Source: Phycisphaera sp.
GTDB taxonomy: Bacteria; Planctomycetota; Phycisphaerae; Phycisphaerales; SM1A02
Assembly (NCBI GenBank): GCA_016124975.1
Contig: WGMP01000012.1
Location: 1 to 64,000, forward strand
Direction of reading: 5' to 3'
Length of the DNA: 64,000 nt
Shown: positions 35,536-44,621 of the stretch, one piece after another
Layout: every line of letters begins with the position of its first letter
Position numbering within the stretch: position 1 is the stretch's first letter
Made by a program: the position numbers and the translations under genes
The notes under the pieces: generated by a model
Seen by the model: the letters and a program-made list of their open reading frames with translations, nothing else
What the model was told of the DNA's origin: nothing
Databases searched by the model: none

Positions 35536-35883
35536 ATGTCCGACGCCCCCAACACCTTCCACGCGACCGCCGGCAACTTCGACGCCGAGGTGGCGAAGTC
35601 GTCCGTTCCCGTGCTCATCGACTTCTGGGCGTCGTGGTGCCCGCCGTGCCGCATGCTGAAGCCCGAGCTCGCGGCGCTGGCGCCCGAGCTCGAGGGCAAG
35701 GTGCGCGTGGCGTTCTGCGACGTGGACGCGGAGGGCGAGGTCGCCGCGGCGTTCGGCGTGCGCGGGATTCCCGCGCTCTTCCTCATGAAGGACGGCGAGG
35801 TGATCGATTCGTGGACGGGCTACATGCCGCGCGCGGCGGTGAAGGCGCGGCTCGAGCAGCATGTCGGGAAGATCGGCGGCTGA
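35536..35883 (+). CDS. Thioredoxin
   Basis: A 115-residue thioredoxin fold protein: VPVLIDFWASWCPPCRMLKPEL carries the redox pair at Cys35 and Cys38, and the cis-proline motif GIPALFLMKDGEV is present. The active site CPPC, where classical thioredoxin has CGPC, is found in some thioredoxin variants and may shift redox potential. No signal peptide, so cytoplasmic. AAAGG precedes the ATG. The copper ATPase starts five bases after its stop, so the two are almost certainly co-transcribed. Confidence 0.92.
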   Translation: MSDAPNTFHATAGNFDAEVAKSSVPVLIDFWASWCPPCRMLKPELAALAPELEGKVRVAFCDVDAEGEVAAAFGVRGIPALFLMKDGEVIDSWTGYMPRAAVKARLEQHVGKIGG

Positions 35884-35888
35884 GCGCG

Positions 35889-38165
35889 ATGGCGGACGCG
35901 GCGGATGCGCAAGGCTCGCGCGCGGGTGAAGGCGATGCGGCCGTGCGCGTGCTGCCCGTCGACGGCATGCATTGCGCGGCATGCGCGTCGAAGGTCGAGC
36001 GCGCGGCGAAGGGCGTCGCGGGCGTGCGCGAGGCGACCGTGTCGTTCGCCGCGAGACGCGCGCGGATCGCGTTCGATCCGCGTGCGGTCGACCTCGCGCA
36101 GATCGCGGGCGCCGTCAGGCGCGCGGGCTTCACGCTCGACATCGCGCGCGACCCAGAGGTGCGGGCGGCCCGCGAGGCGGCCGACGCGCGTCTCCTCCGT
36201 CTGCGCGTTGCGGTCGGTGCTGCGCTCTCGCTTCCGCTCGTCGTGATTGCCATGTCGCATGGCGCGATTCCCGCGCTCGACGGCCCAGCGATGCCGTGGG
36301 TGCAGCTGGCGCTCGCGACGCCCGTCTATCTCTGGTGCGGATGGCCGATCCACGCCGCGGCGCTGGCGCGGCTCAGGACCTTCGACGCGGACATGAACAC
36401 GCTCGTCGCGCTCGGGACGAGCGTGGCGTTCGCGTCGAGCGCGTGGACGCTCCTCGCGGGAGGCGCTGCGCACGCGGGCCACGCGGGTCACTCGGGCCAC
36501 GCGCTCACCTTCGAGGCCGCGGCCGTCATCCTTGTGTTCGTGCTCCTCGGGCGCCTGCTCGAGGCGCGGGCCACCGCGCGCGCAGGCGAGGCCTTGCGCG
36601 CCCTCTCGACCGCGGCGGTGCCCGCGGCGCGCGTCGTCGTCGATGGCGCGGAGCGCGAGATCGCTGCGGCGGAGATCGAGGCGGGCATGCTCGTCGTCGT
36701 GCGGCCGGGCGAGCGCATTCCGATCGACGGCACCGTGATGCGCGGCGAGAGCGAGGTCGACGAGTCGCTCCTCACGGGCGAGCCGATGCCGCGCCTGCGA
36801 CGCGCGGGCGAACGCGTGTTCGCGGGATCGCTCAACACGGTGGGCGCCCTCGAGATCGAGGCGGGATGCGCCGCCGACGAGACGATGCTCGCGCAGATCG
36901 CGGGTCTCGTCGACGAGGCGCAGTCGACGAAGGCATCGATCGCGCGCACGGCCGACCGCGTGGCGGCCGTGTTCGTGCCGATCGTGCTTGCCATCGCGCT
37001 CGGCGCGGTCGTGGCGTGGCTTCTGCTCGCGCCAGAGGAGATCCGCCGTGCGCGCGCCGTCGAGGCGCTTGTCAGCGTCCTCGTCGTCGCCTGTCCGTGC
37101 GCGCTCGGGCTTGCGACGCCCGTGGCGATCATGGTGGCGTCGGGGCGCGCGGCCGCGCTCGGGGTCCTCTTCCGCCGCGCGAACGCGTTCGAGCTCCTCG
37201 CGGGGGTCGGCCGCGTCGCCTTCGACAAGACGGGGACGCTGACCGAGGGACGCCCCGCCGTGACGGCGGTCGTTCCCGCGCACGGCTGGAGCGAAGAGGC
37301 GCTGATCGGGCTCGCCGCCGCGGCGGAGGTCCGCAGCGAGCATGCGGTCGCGCGCGGAATCGTCGCGGAGGCGCGCGCGCGCGGGATCCATGTCGAGGAG
37401 CCGACGGCGTTCACGGCGTTCGCGGGGCGAGGCGTGCACGCGAAGGTGCTCGCGCACACGGTCGAGGTCGGGAACGCGGCCTGGATGCGGGAGTGCGGCG
37501 TGACGGTCGACGCGCACGGTTCCGACGGGTCGGGTGCCACGCGTGTGTTCGTGGCGGCCGACGGCGCGTTCGTCGGATCGATCGCGCTCGAGGACCGCGT
37601 GCGCGACGATGCGCGCGAGACGATCGCGGCGCTGCGCGCGCTTCATGTCGAGCCCATGCTCGTGACGGGCGACGCGGAGCAGCCCGCCGGCGCCGTCGCG
37701 AAGGCGCTCGACATCGACCCCGCGGCCGTGCATGCGTCGATGACGCCCGAGGGCAAGGCGGCGCTCGTCGCGCGCTTCGCGGAAGAGCCGCGCGTGGCGG
37801 CCTTCGTCGGCGATGGCCTCAACGACGCCGCGGCGCTCGCGGTCGCGCGGCCCGGGATTGCCATGGGGGGCGGCACAGACCTCGCGAAGACAAGCGCAGA
37901 CATCCTCCTCGTGACGGACGATCTGCGGCGCGTGCCCGAGGCGATCGCGCTCTCGCGCGCCACGCTGCGCGTGATCCGCCAGAACCTCGCGTGGGCGTTC
38001 GGCTACAACCTCGTGCTCATTCCGCTCGCTGCGGGCGCGCTCTATCCATGGACGGGCTGGATGCTGCCGCCTGTCGCGGCGAGCGCCGCGATGGCGCTCT
38101 CGAGCGTGAGCGTGGTGGCGAACAGCCTGCGCCTGCGTCGCGCGGTCGTCATGCCGCGGGGCTGA
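35889..38165 (+). CDS. copA: Heavy-metal (copper-type) P1B ATPase
   Basis: A 758-residue P1B-type ATPase exporting Cu(I) or Ag(I) at the inner membrane. An N-terminal HMA domain has MHCAAC (Cys29 and Cys32). The transport motif CPC is at residues 402-404. The phosphorylation motif DKTGT starts at Asp446, and GDGLND is at about residue 641. SEHAVA replaces the usual SEHPLA. The last membrane helix motifs (YNLVLIPLAAG and MALSSVSVVANSLRLRR) fit the copper class. A His/Gly-rich loop (HAGHAGHSGHA, about residue 200) may bind metal outside. It follows a thioredoxin gene by five bases, and its end overlaps the convergent NRPS gene by 17 bp. Confidence 0.95.
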   Translation: MADAADAQGSRAGEGDAAVRVLPVDGMHCAACASKVERAAKGVAGVREATVSFAARRARIAFDPRAVDLAQIAGAVRRAGFTLDIARDPEVRAAREAADARLLRLRVAVGAALSLPLVVIAMSHGAIPALDGPAMPWVQLALATPVYLWCGWPIHAAALARLRTFDADMNTLVALGTSVAFASSAWTLLAGGAAHAGHAGHSGHALTFEAAAVILVFVLLGRLLEARATARAGEALRALSTAAVPAARVVVDGAEREIAAAEIEAGMLVVVRPGERIPIDGTVMRGESEVDESLLTGEPMPRLRRAGERVFAGSLNTVGALEIEAGCAADETMLAQIAGLVDEAQSTKASIARTADRVAAVFVPIVLAIALGAVVAWLLLAPEEIRRARAVEALVSVLVVACPCALGLATPVAIMVASGRAAALGVLFRRANAFELLAGVGRVAFDKTGTLTEGRPAVTAVVPAHGWSEEALIGLAAAAEVRSEHAVARGIVAEARARGIHVEEPTAFTAFAGRGVHAKVLAHTVEVGNAAWMRECGVTVDAHGSDGSGATRVFVAADGAFVGSIALEDRVRDDARETIAALRALHVEPMLVTGDAEQPAGAVAKALDIDPAAVHASMTPEGKAALVARFAEEPRVAAFVGDGLNDAAALAVARPGIAMGGGTDLAKTSADILLVTDDLRRVPEAIALSRATLRVIRQNLAWAFGYNLVLIPLAAGALYPWTGWMLPPVAASAAMALSSVSVVANSLRLRRAVVMPRG

Positions 38166-41100
38166 CCGCGCCGACGGGCTCCGTGGGCACGCCCTCGTAG
38201 CGCGTGTCGGGCGACAGCAGCTCGCGCTTCATCACCACCGAGTGCGGCTCGACGATCGCGCGGGCGCCGATCTCTGCGCCGTAGAGGATCACGGTGTTCG
38301 CGCCCACCGTCGCGCCGTCGCGGATGTGGACATGGTCGATCTTGAGCACGCGGTCCTCGAAGGTGTGCGCCTGGAAGAGCGCCTGCACCGTGACATCGTC
38401 GCCGAAGTGCAGCATGTCGGGGTCGACCACATGCGAGAAGCCCGTGCCGAGAAGCGCTCGCCTTCCGATTCGACAGCCCATCGCGCGCAGATAGACGACG
38501 AGGAGCAGCGTCCCCTCGAGCGCGGCAAGCGGCTTCGCCGCCCACATGCCCCACGCCACATAGAGGTAGTCCCATCGGCTGCACCAGCAGCTCCAAAGCG
38601 GGTGCGTGCCGGGCTTCACGCGCCCGACGAGGATCCACTTCATCGCGAGGATCGCGAGCGCGAGCGTCGCGAGCGCCGCGAGCACGCCGAGCGGAAGCGT
38701 GACGAGGCGGAAGAAGGTGGTCGTCTGCGACGCGCTCGCGGATTCCATGACGCGGAACCACTCGACCGCGACAAGGACGGGCCCGAGCGGAAGCGCGAAG
38801 CGTGCCAGCTCCCAGGCCCAGCGGTTGACGCGACGCACGAGCGGCGGGTCGTGCGTGAGCTCGCGCGGCGCGTCGACGACCTCGCGGCGCGGCAGGCGGA
38901 AGACGGGGTGGCCGAACCACGACGCGCCCGCCTCGTCGGGAAGGCCGCTGCCGCGCGTCGAGATGCCGACGAGCGTCTCGGGCGCGAGCCTCGTGCCCGA
39001 CGGAAGCACCGCGTGGTTGCCGATGAAGCAGGATGCTGCGAGGCCGACGGGCTCGATGGTGGCTGTTCCCGCGTGGAGCGACGGGCCGCCGAGGTAGATG
39101 CCGTCGGCGAAGAAGGTCTCCTCGCCGATCTCGACGGTGGACGGGACGACATCGGTGACGGTCGAGATCTCGCAGCCTCGCCCGATGCGCGCGCCCGCGA
39201 GGTTGAGCCACATCGGCCACATGATGGTGCCCGAGAGCCACTTGCCGGCGCCTTCGACGAGCATCGACTGAAGCGAGAGGCGCAGCGCCGCGAGGCCCCT
39301 CAGCGAGAACGCGCCGCGCGGGGCCGGCCCGAGCGCGCGCACGAGAAGCGCCTGCATCAGCACGGTGCCGATGGCGGCCATGATCGTCGCAACCGCGAGA
39401 CGAGGCAGCTCGAGCGCGTTGGGCGAGACGCCGAGGAGCCACAGCGCGGTCGTCCACGGAAGGAGGAGCGCCGCGGCCACAGCCGAGAGGAGCCCAAGCG
39501 CGACCGCAAGGCGCACCACGGGGTGCGGCGGGGCCGCGACCATCGGCGGCTCGGGTGCGCGCGCGATGCGCCGCGCGGGCACGCCATCGAGGATCGCGCG
39601 GGCATGCACTTCGCCGCGGGCGAGGTTCGAGAGTGCGCGCAGAATGCTCCCTTCCCCGAGCTCCGAGCCCGCGGCCATGCCCGCGCGCGTCTCGAGGGTG
39701 GCGTTTCTTCGCACGGTCACGCGGTCGAAGACGAGCGTCCCCGCCTCGAGCTCGACCGTGCGCAGGCACGCGTCCTGCCCGATGGTGGCACCGTCCTCGA
39801 GGGTTAGGAGGTCCCAGCCGCCGTCGTTGAAGCGCGCGCCGCGATGGATGTGGACGCCGCGGCCGACCTTCGCGCCGAGGAGCCTGAGCACCGACGGCGC
39901 GAGGCCGAGCAGTTCGAGCACTTCCCACGGGATCGGCGCGACGCAGCGCACGGCGATCCACTGCCGAAGATGCGCGAGGCTCCACGCGCGCACCCGGCCG
40001 GGCTTCACGCGGCCGAGCACCATCCACTTCGCGGCCACGCCGACGGCGATGGCGACGACGGGGTAGGCGAGAGCGAGAAGGCCTGCATATGCGCCAAGCT
40101 GGAGCGCTCCACGCAGGCCGCCCTCGTCGAGCGCGCGTTCCATCGCGCCGCCCGCAGGGGGAATCCAGAGGAACTGCGACGCAACGACGAGCGCCGCGAG
40201 AAGGAACGCGGCCTGCAGCGTCGTCACCAGGACGGGCCGAGACGCGCCCGTAGATCGAGGAATCGGCGTGCCGCCAGAGGGGGTGCGCCGCGGGGTCGAG
40301 CGCCCTCGATCGCGCGCGTCATCGAGCGCGGCCGCAAGCGCGCGGACGGTGCGGTGCTCGTAGGCAGCGCGGACGGTCGCGGCCGACACGGCCTCTCTGG
40401 CACGGAGCCTGGAGATGGCGATGGCGATCGTCAGCGAGTCGAAGCCGAGGTCGTCGAAGAGGTCGGCGTCGACCGACACCTCGCCGTCCCTCCCAAGCGC
40501 CGCCGCGAACGCGCGCGCCACGACGCGCTCGGTCTCGGTCGACGGCGGCACATCCGCTGCGGTTCCGACGGACCCGTTCCGTGCGCCGATCGCGGGCAGC
40601 GCGCGGCGGTCGATCTTGCCGCCGACCGTGCGCGGAACCCGCGGAATCGCAGCGATGGCGGCGGGCACCATGTAGGGGGGCAGTTCGCGCGCGAGGGCCA
40701 TGCGGAGGGCCTCTGCGTCGAGCGGGCCGGGCGTGTGCGCCTCGGGGCCCGACGCCGCGCGCAGCACCACATGCGCCACAAGCCGTCGCTCGACGCCCTC
40801 GCCTTCGACCGTGCACGCGGCCTCGAGCACGCCTTCTTGCGCGGCGAGCGCGGCTTCGACCGCGCCGAGCTCGATGCGGTAGCCACGCAGCTTGACCTGC
40901 GCGTCGATGCGTCCGTGGTAGTGGAAGTCACCGCGAGAATCGCGGTGGACGAGGTCGCCCGTGCGGTAGACGCGGCCAAGCGTCGGGTGCTCGACGAAGC
41001 GCGCCCGCGTCGTCTCGGGCTGCCCGCGATAGCCGCGTCCGAGCGACGCGCCGCCTACGACGAGCTCGCCCTGCGCGTCGTCGGGGAGTTCGCGTAGGGA

Positions 41101-42102
41101 CGCCTCGTCAGGGTCGACCACCGCCGCGAATGACCCGCGGATCGCGCGGCCGATCGTGACTGGTTCTCCTGCGCGCACCGTGCCGCGCAGGCAGGTGACG
41201 GTGCACTCCGTTGGGCCGTAGCCGTTCTCGAGTCGTCGCCCGCGCGACCAGAGTTCCGCGAGATCCGGGGCGAGCGCCTCGCCACCCACATAGAGAAGGC
41301 GGATCGCGGGCAGCGCGCGCTCGGGGTCGTCGGTGCCGAGCGTGCGGAGCAAGCTCGGCGGCGGGCAGAGGACGGTGATCCGCTCGCGCTGAAGCCACGG
41401 AAGGAGATCCGGCCCGAGCCGCGCCGACTCGTCGTCCATCACCACGGCCGTTCCACCCGCGGCCCACGCGAGCCACATCTCCTCGACGCTCGAGTCGTAG
41501 CTCGCGCTCGAGCCCTGCGCGACGCGGTCCTGCGCCGAGAGACCGAACTCGGCGAGGTCGCCCTCGACGAGGTTGAGGAGCGAGCGGTGCTCGATCTCGA
41601 CGCCTTTCGGCTTGCCCGTGGTGCCCGAGGTGTAGATCACGTACGCGAGGGCGTCGGGGTGCGCCGCGTGCGGAGCGCGCGAGGGGGCGGTCTCGGCGAG
41701 ATCGGCGGGTGTGACGAGCGGCGGGGCCGCGCCCTCCGCCGCGAGCGCCGCGGCGCGTGCCGGGCATGCGATCAGCGCCACCGCGCCCGCGTCCGCGAGG
41801 ATCGCGGCCGCCTGCCGCGGAGGAAACGCGGGGTCGATGGCGACATAGGCGGCGCCCGCGCGCATGACGCCGAGGATCGCCGCATAGAGCGTCGGGTCGG
41901 TGCGCGGCAGCGCGATGGCGACCACGGCGTCCTGCGCAGCGCGCGGCGCGACGCGCGCCGCGATCTCGCGCGCCATTCGGTCGAGTTCGCCGTAGGAAAG
42001 CCGCGCGACGCCCGGGATCTCAAGCGCGCACGCGGAAGGGTCGGCCGCGCAGACGCGGTCGAAGAGATCGAGCACCGTGCGCGCCGACGCGGAGGTCGTC
42101 AT
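38149..42102 (-). CDS. Pls/PosA-like nonribosomal peptide synthetase (A-T-membrane/LbH)
   Basis: A 1317-residue protein. Residues 1-515 form an adenylation domain (YVIYTSGTTGKPKG, NGYGPTE, YRTGDLVHRD, GGKIDRRAL). A carrier domain follows with phosphopantetheine Ser556 in LGFDSLTIA. There is no condensation or thioesterase domain. Instead the last 700 residues alternate membrane segments with left-handed beta-helix (hexapeptide) domains, the architecture of epsilon-poly-lysine synthetase Pls and relatives. Hand alignment to GrsA gives the pocket D-S-E-C-Y-G-G-V-T-K; Glu at position 239 suggests a basic amino acid. The ATG overlaps the SET gene stop (ATGA). Product inferred: a homopolymer or iso-peptide of a cationic amino acid. 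Confidence 0.88.
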   Translation of the reverse strand: MTTSASARTVLDLFDRVCAADPSACALEIPGVARLSYGELDRMAREIAARVAPRAAQDAVVAIALPRTDPTLYAAILGVMRAGAAYVAIDPAFPPRQAAAILADAGAVALIACPARAAALAAEGAAPPLVTPADLAETAPSRAPHAAHPDALAYVIYTSGTTGKPKGVEIEHRSLLNLVEGDLAEFGLSAQDRVAQGSSASYDSSVEEMWLAWAAGGTAVVMDDESARLGPDLLPWLQRERITVLCPPPSLLRTLGTDDPERALPAIRLLYVGGEALAPDLAELWSRGRRLENGYGPTECTVTCLRGTVRAGEPVTIGRAIRGSFAAVVDPDEASLRELPDDAQGELVVGGASLGRGYRGQPETTRARFVEHPTLGRVYRTGDLVHRDSRGDFHYHGRIDAQVKLRGYRIELGAVEAALAAQEGVLEAACTVEGEGVERRLVAHVVLRAASGPEAHTPGPLDAEALRMALARELPPYMVPAAIAAIPRVPRTVGGKIDRRALPAIGARNGSVGTAADVPPSTETERVVARAFAAALGRDGEVSVDADLFDDLGFDSLTIAIAISRLRAREAVSAATVRAAYEHRTVRALAAALDDARDRGRSTPRRTPSGGTPIPRSTGASRPVLVTTLQAAFLLAALVVASQFLWIPPAGGAMERALDEGGLRGALQLGAYAGLLALAYPVVAIAVGVAAKWMVLGRVKPGRVRAWSLAHLRQWIAVRCVAPIPWEVLELLGLAPSVLRLLGAKVGRGVHIHRGARFNDGGWDLLTLEDGATIGQDACLRTVELEAGTLVFDRVTVRRNATLETRAGMAAGSELGEGSILRALSNLARGEVHARAILDGVPARRIARAPEPPMVAAPPHPVVRLAVALGLLSAVAAALLLPWTTALWLLGVSPNALELPRLAVATIMAAIGTVLMQALLVRALGPAPRGAFSLRGLAALRLSLQSMLVEGAGKWLSGTIMWPMWLNLAGARIGRGCEISTVTDVVPSTVEIGEETFFADGIYLGGPSLHAGTATIEPVGLAASCFIGNHAVLPSGTRLAPETLVGISTRGSGLPDEAGASWFGHPVFRLPRREVVDAPRELTHDPPLVRRVNRWAWELARFALPLGPVLVAVEWFRVMESASASQTTTFFRLVTLPLGVLAALATLALAILAMKWILVGRVKPGTHPLWSCWCSRWDYLYVAWGMWAAKPLAALEGTLLLVVYLRAMGCRIGRRALLGTGFSHVVDPDMLHFGDDVTVQALFQAHTFEDRVLKIDHVHIRDGATVGANTVILYGAEIGARAIVEPHSVVMKRELLSPDTRYEGVPTEPVGAVSPAA

Positions 42103-42620
42103 GCCTGTGACTTCGGGAGGAACGCCTTCAGATGAGGCGCCACGAACTTCGCGCGCGCGCGCTGCTCCTCCGGCGTGAGCGCGAGGAAGCCGCGCACCTC
42201 GCCGAGGCACCGCGGTGCGCCGCAGCCGCAGCGAAACGGCTCCGCCATGACAGCCTCGGTGGTCGTGTAGTCGAAGGTGACTTCCTCGCCCTCCGCGATC
42301 GCGCGGCGGGCAACGAGCGTGCGGCCGACCACGGAGGCGTTCGGCTCGCAGCAGTGGTTGAGAAAGCGCCACGGGAAGCGCGCGCGCATCTCGTCCGCGC
42401 CGATCGCCGTGGTGCACTCGACATGCAGGTCGAGGTTGAGCTGGATCGAGTGCCGCGTGGGCGCCGGCACAGGTTCTCCCTCGATGTCGAGGATGCGTTC
42501 GCCCGCGGAGAGGGCGCGTCGCGCGAACACGCCCTCGCCCGTTGCGGTTCGCTGCACGAGGCAGTTCGGACAATCGATGCCCCGAGTCGAGGCGTCCTGC
42601 GAAGTGGTTGAATGTGCCAT
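42099..42620 (-). CDS. SET-domain lysine methyltransferase-like protein
   Basis: A 173-residue stand-alone SET domain. GEGVFARRALSAGERI is the N-SET part. RFLNHCCEPNASV is the cofactor-binding pseudoknot motif (RFxNHxCxPN). EGEEVTFDYTTTE contains the catalytic Tyr, and CGCGAPRC is a post-SET-like zinc cluster. Such enzymes transfer methyl groups from S-adenosylmethionine to lysine amino groups. The gene overlaps the Pls-like synthetase by ATGA, so the proteins are made together. A link between lysine methylation and a cationic amino-acid polymer is a hypothesis. ATG 42620 has no obvious ribosome binding site. Confidence 0.87.
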   Translation of the reverse strand: MAHSTTSQDASTRGIDCPNCLVQRTATGEGVFARRALSAGERILDIEGEPVPAPTRHSIQLNLDLHVECTTAIGADEMRARFPWRFLNHCCEPNASVVGRTLVARRAIAEGEEVTFDYTTTEAVMAEPFRCGCGAPRCLGEVRGFLALTPEEQRARAKFVAPHLKAFLPKSQA

Positions 42621-42842
42621 CGGGTGGGAGTCGCGTGCGGAAGGTCCGTCGGAAGGACCGAATGGCGCGACACGGTAGCCGAGACTGCGAAGGAGTGGGG
42701 GCTCCTGCGGCTTGCGGTCGGTGATGGGAAGCTGGAGCTGCCCCGCGGCAACACGCGAAAGCGGTGGAGAAGAGGCGTGGGAACCGTCGATCTCATCGCT
42801 GCGGGCGCTCTGTCCCGCAGATTGCCCTTTGCCGCCTTGGCC

Positions 42843-43601
42843 ATGACCCGCCCCATCCTCAGGCCACTCCAGATCCAGACAAGGCTCGCGATCTCGCTTG
42901 CATGGGTGGCCGGGTTCGTGAACGCGGTCGGAGTCCTGACCTGCGGAATGGTGACGAGCCATGTCACGGGGCACGCCAGCGGGCTTGGCCGCGATGCGGC
43001 GCTTGGGGCGTGGGGGCCCGCCGCGCTGATGGGGGCGCTGGTGGGCGCGTTCTTCCTCGGGGCGTTCGCCACGGGTCTCGCCCTTGAGTTCGGCCGAGCG
43101 CGCGGCTGGGGCTCGCTCTATGCCATTCCCGCAGCGCTCGAGGTCCTCCTCCTCGGCGCCTTTGCGATCGGAGTCCGCCGGCACGACCCCGCGTCGACCG
43201 AGATCGGCGCCACCCTCTGGTGGATGACGGGCGTTGCAAGCTGCGCCATGGGCGTCCAGAACGCGATCATCACCCGGATCTCGAGCGGCGTGGTCCGGAC
43301 CACCCATCTCACGGGAATCGTGACCGACCTCGGCCACGAACTGGCGCATCTCGCCGTCCAGCGCGGGCTTCTCGGGCGAACGCTTCAGGCCGGCGGCGGA
43401 ACGCTCCGCTTCGGGACGGGGTGGCCGCGCCTCGCGCTCCTCGCCTCGATCTTCGGCGCGTTCGTCCTCGGCAGCGCCTGCGGAGCGTGGATGCACATCG
43501 CCGCGCCGCGCCTGAGCATGCTGCCGCCGATCCTGCTCCTCGCGTGGATCATCCTCGTCGACCTGCGCTCCGCAGGTGCGCGCGAGTTCAGCGCTCGATG
43601 A
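42843..43601 (+). CDS. DUF1275 (YoaK-like) membrane protein
   Basis: A 252-residue integral membrane protein with about six membrane segments. AWVAGFVNAVGVLTCGMVTSHVTGHASGLG at the N-terminus and MGVQNAIITRISSGVVRTTHLTGIVTDLGHELA in the middle are hallmark DUF1275 sequences with conserved TGxxT/H elements. Function is unknown for the family; transport is suspected. It is divergent from the SET-Pls operon with a 222-base spacer, so the promoters are shared or adjacent. Its 3' end overlaps the convergent holin-X-like gene by 14 bp. Confidence 0.9.
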   Translation: MTRPILRPLQIQTRLAISLAWVAGFVNAVGVLTCGMVTSHVTGHASGLGRDAALGAWGPAALMGALVGAFFLGAFATGLALEFGRARGWGSLYAIPAALEVLLLGAFAIGVRRHDPASTEIGATLWWMTGVASCAMGVQNAIITRISSGVVRTTHLTGIVTDLGHELAHLAVQRGLLGRTLQAGGGTLRFGTGWPRLALLASIFGAFVLGSACGAWMHIAAPRLSMLPPILLLAWIILVDLRSAGAREFSAR

Positions 43602-43866
43602 ACGCCCTGGCGCCCGCCGCCGCGGCCAGCGCGACGAGAAACGCCAGCGCGGCGGTCGCGAGCGTGGCCGCGACGGGCCCCGCGTCGGCCTCGACCCGTA
43701 GATAAAGCGCAAGGAGCCCAAGGAGCACGCCGACGAAGGCGAGGCAGACGGCCGCCAGCGCGAACCCCGCCGCGAAGACGACCTCCAGGGTGCGGCGCTG
43801 GATCAGACGGCCTTCCCACGCGATGCGTCGGGAGACCGAGGAGAGGATTTCGTCGAGGAACTCCAT
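43588..43866 (-). CDS. Small two-helix membrane protein (holin-X/phage-holin-family-like)
   Basis: A 92-residue protein with an amphipathic N-terminus (EFLDEILSSVSRRIAWEGRLIQRR) and two membrane segments (VVFAAGFALAAVCLAFVGVLLGLLALYL and PVAATLATAALAFLVALAAAAG). It resembles small proteins annotated as actinobacterial holin-X or phage holin family, which often accompany YqjD/DUF883 proteins. There is no phage context, so a membrane stress role is more likely than lysis. It lies just downstream of the DUF883 gene on the same strand. Confidence 0.7.
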   Translation of the reverse strand: MEFLDEILSSVSRRIAWEGRLIQRRTLEVVFAAGFALAAVCLAFVGVLLGLLALYLRVEADAGPVAATLATAALAFLVALAAAAGARAFIER

Positions 43867-43962
43867 GGGATCCGCAGGTGATGGGGGGCTCGCGGGGCTG
43901 GCGCGTGGCGACCGTCGCCGCCCCGCGCCGCGCTGATCGGACGGCGTGCGGCCGGCGCGCCT

Positions 43963-44319
43963 TCACGGGCGGCGCGAGAGGCGCATGCCGAGGAGCACGC
44001 CGATGGCAAAGCCCGCTCCGACCGAGAGGAACGGATGCGAGGCGATGCGCTTGCCGGCCGCATCGGCGGCTTCACGGCTTCGCGCGGCCGCCGCGCGGAC
44101 GCCTTCATTGAGCCCGACGCGCGCCGCGTGGACGGAGTCGGTTCCGAAGGCGGCTGCGTCGCTGCGGAGCCGCTGGAAATCCGACTTCAGCTTGTCGAGC
44201 TCGCGCTGGAGGCTCTGGGTCTGCTCGAGTGTCTTCTCGAGGTTCCTCTCGAGCGCATCCTCGAGTCCGATGCCGATGCCCGTGGCGGTGCTGCGTTCGC
44301 TGCGATTCATGGTGTCCAT
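43963..44319 (-). CDS. DUF883 (ElaB/YqjD) family membrane-anchored protein
   Basis: A 118-residue protein. A long coiled-coil (LEDALERNLEKTLEQTQSLQRELDKLKSDFQRLRSD, about residues 20-55) is followed by AARSREAADAAGKRIASHPFLSVGAGFAIGVLLGMRLSRR, the C-terminal membrane anchor typical of YqjD/ElaB. E. coli relatives bind ribosomes at the membrane in stationary phase. The ATG has GGAAGGAG upstream, an excellent ribosome binding site. Two-gene unit with the small holin-X-like protein. Confidence 0.88.
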   Translation of the reverse strand: MDTMNRSERSTATGIGIGLEDALERNLEKTLEQTQSLQRELDKLKSDFQRLRSDAAAFGTDSVHAARVGLNEGVRAAAARSREAADAAGKRIASHPFLSVGAGFAIGVLLGMRLSRRP

Positions 44320-44621
44320 GCTCCTTCCACGACCGTCGCCCGCTCTGCAGCGCCGATCGGAACGACCGATGGCCTTCGTGCAGATCGCGCGGGCGATGAC
44401 GAATCGCGGGTGATGGCGGATCTTGGGCACGCCTGCGCGCGCCGTCCTTCGGGATTCCTCCCTCACTTCGCGTGCGTCATCGTCCTTTGCCCGCGAGCGC
44501 ATGGCTCCGCCGCGCGCGTTCGCGGAACAGTCCGCGTGTCCGGCGTCATGCCCGCGCGCAAGTCTCCTGCACGAGGTCGCGCCCTCGGACTCCGTGGGTC
44601 CACGCGCGGGAGGGAGTCGCC
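44320..44621. other. Divergent intergenic region, DUF883 / UspA
   Basis: About 300 bases between divergent stress genes. It contains the two ribosome binding sites at its ends (44320-44332 and 44608-44618). No operator-like palindromes, hairpins or recognisable promoter boxes were seen. Confidence 0.4.

Noticed and set aside
43588-43866. Phage lysis gene
   Set aside because: The protein resembles the holin-X-like group but has no phage neighbours; it sits with DUF883 and stress genes.
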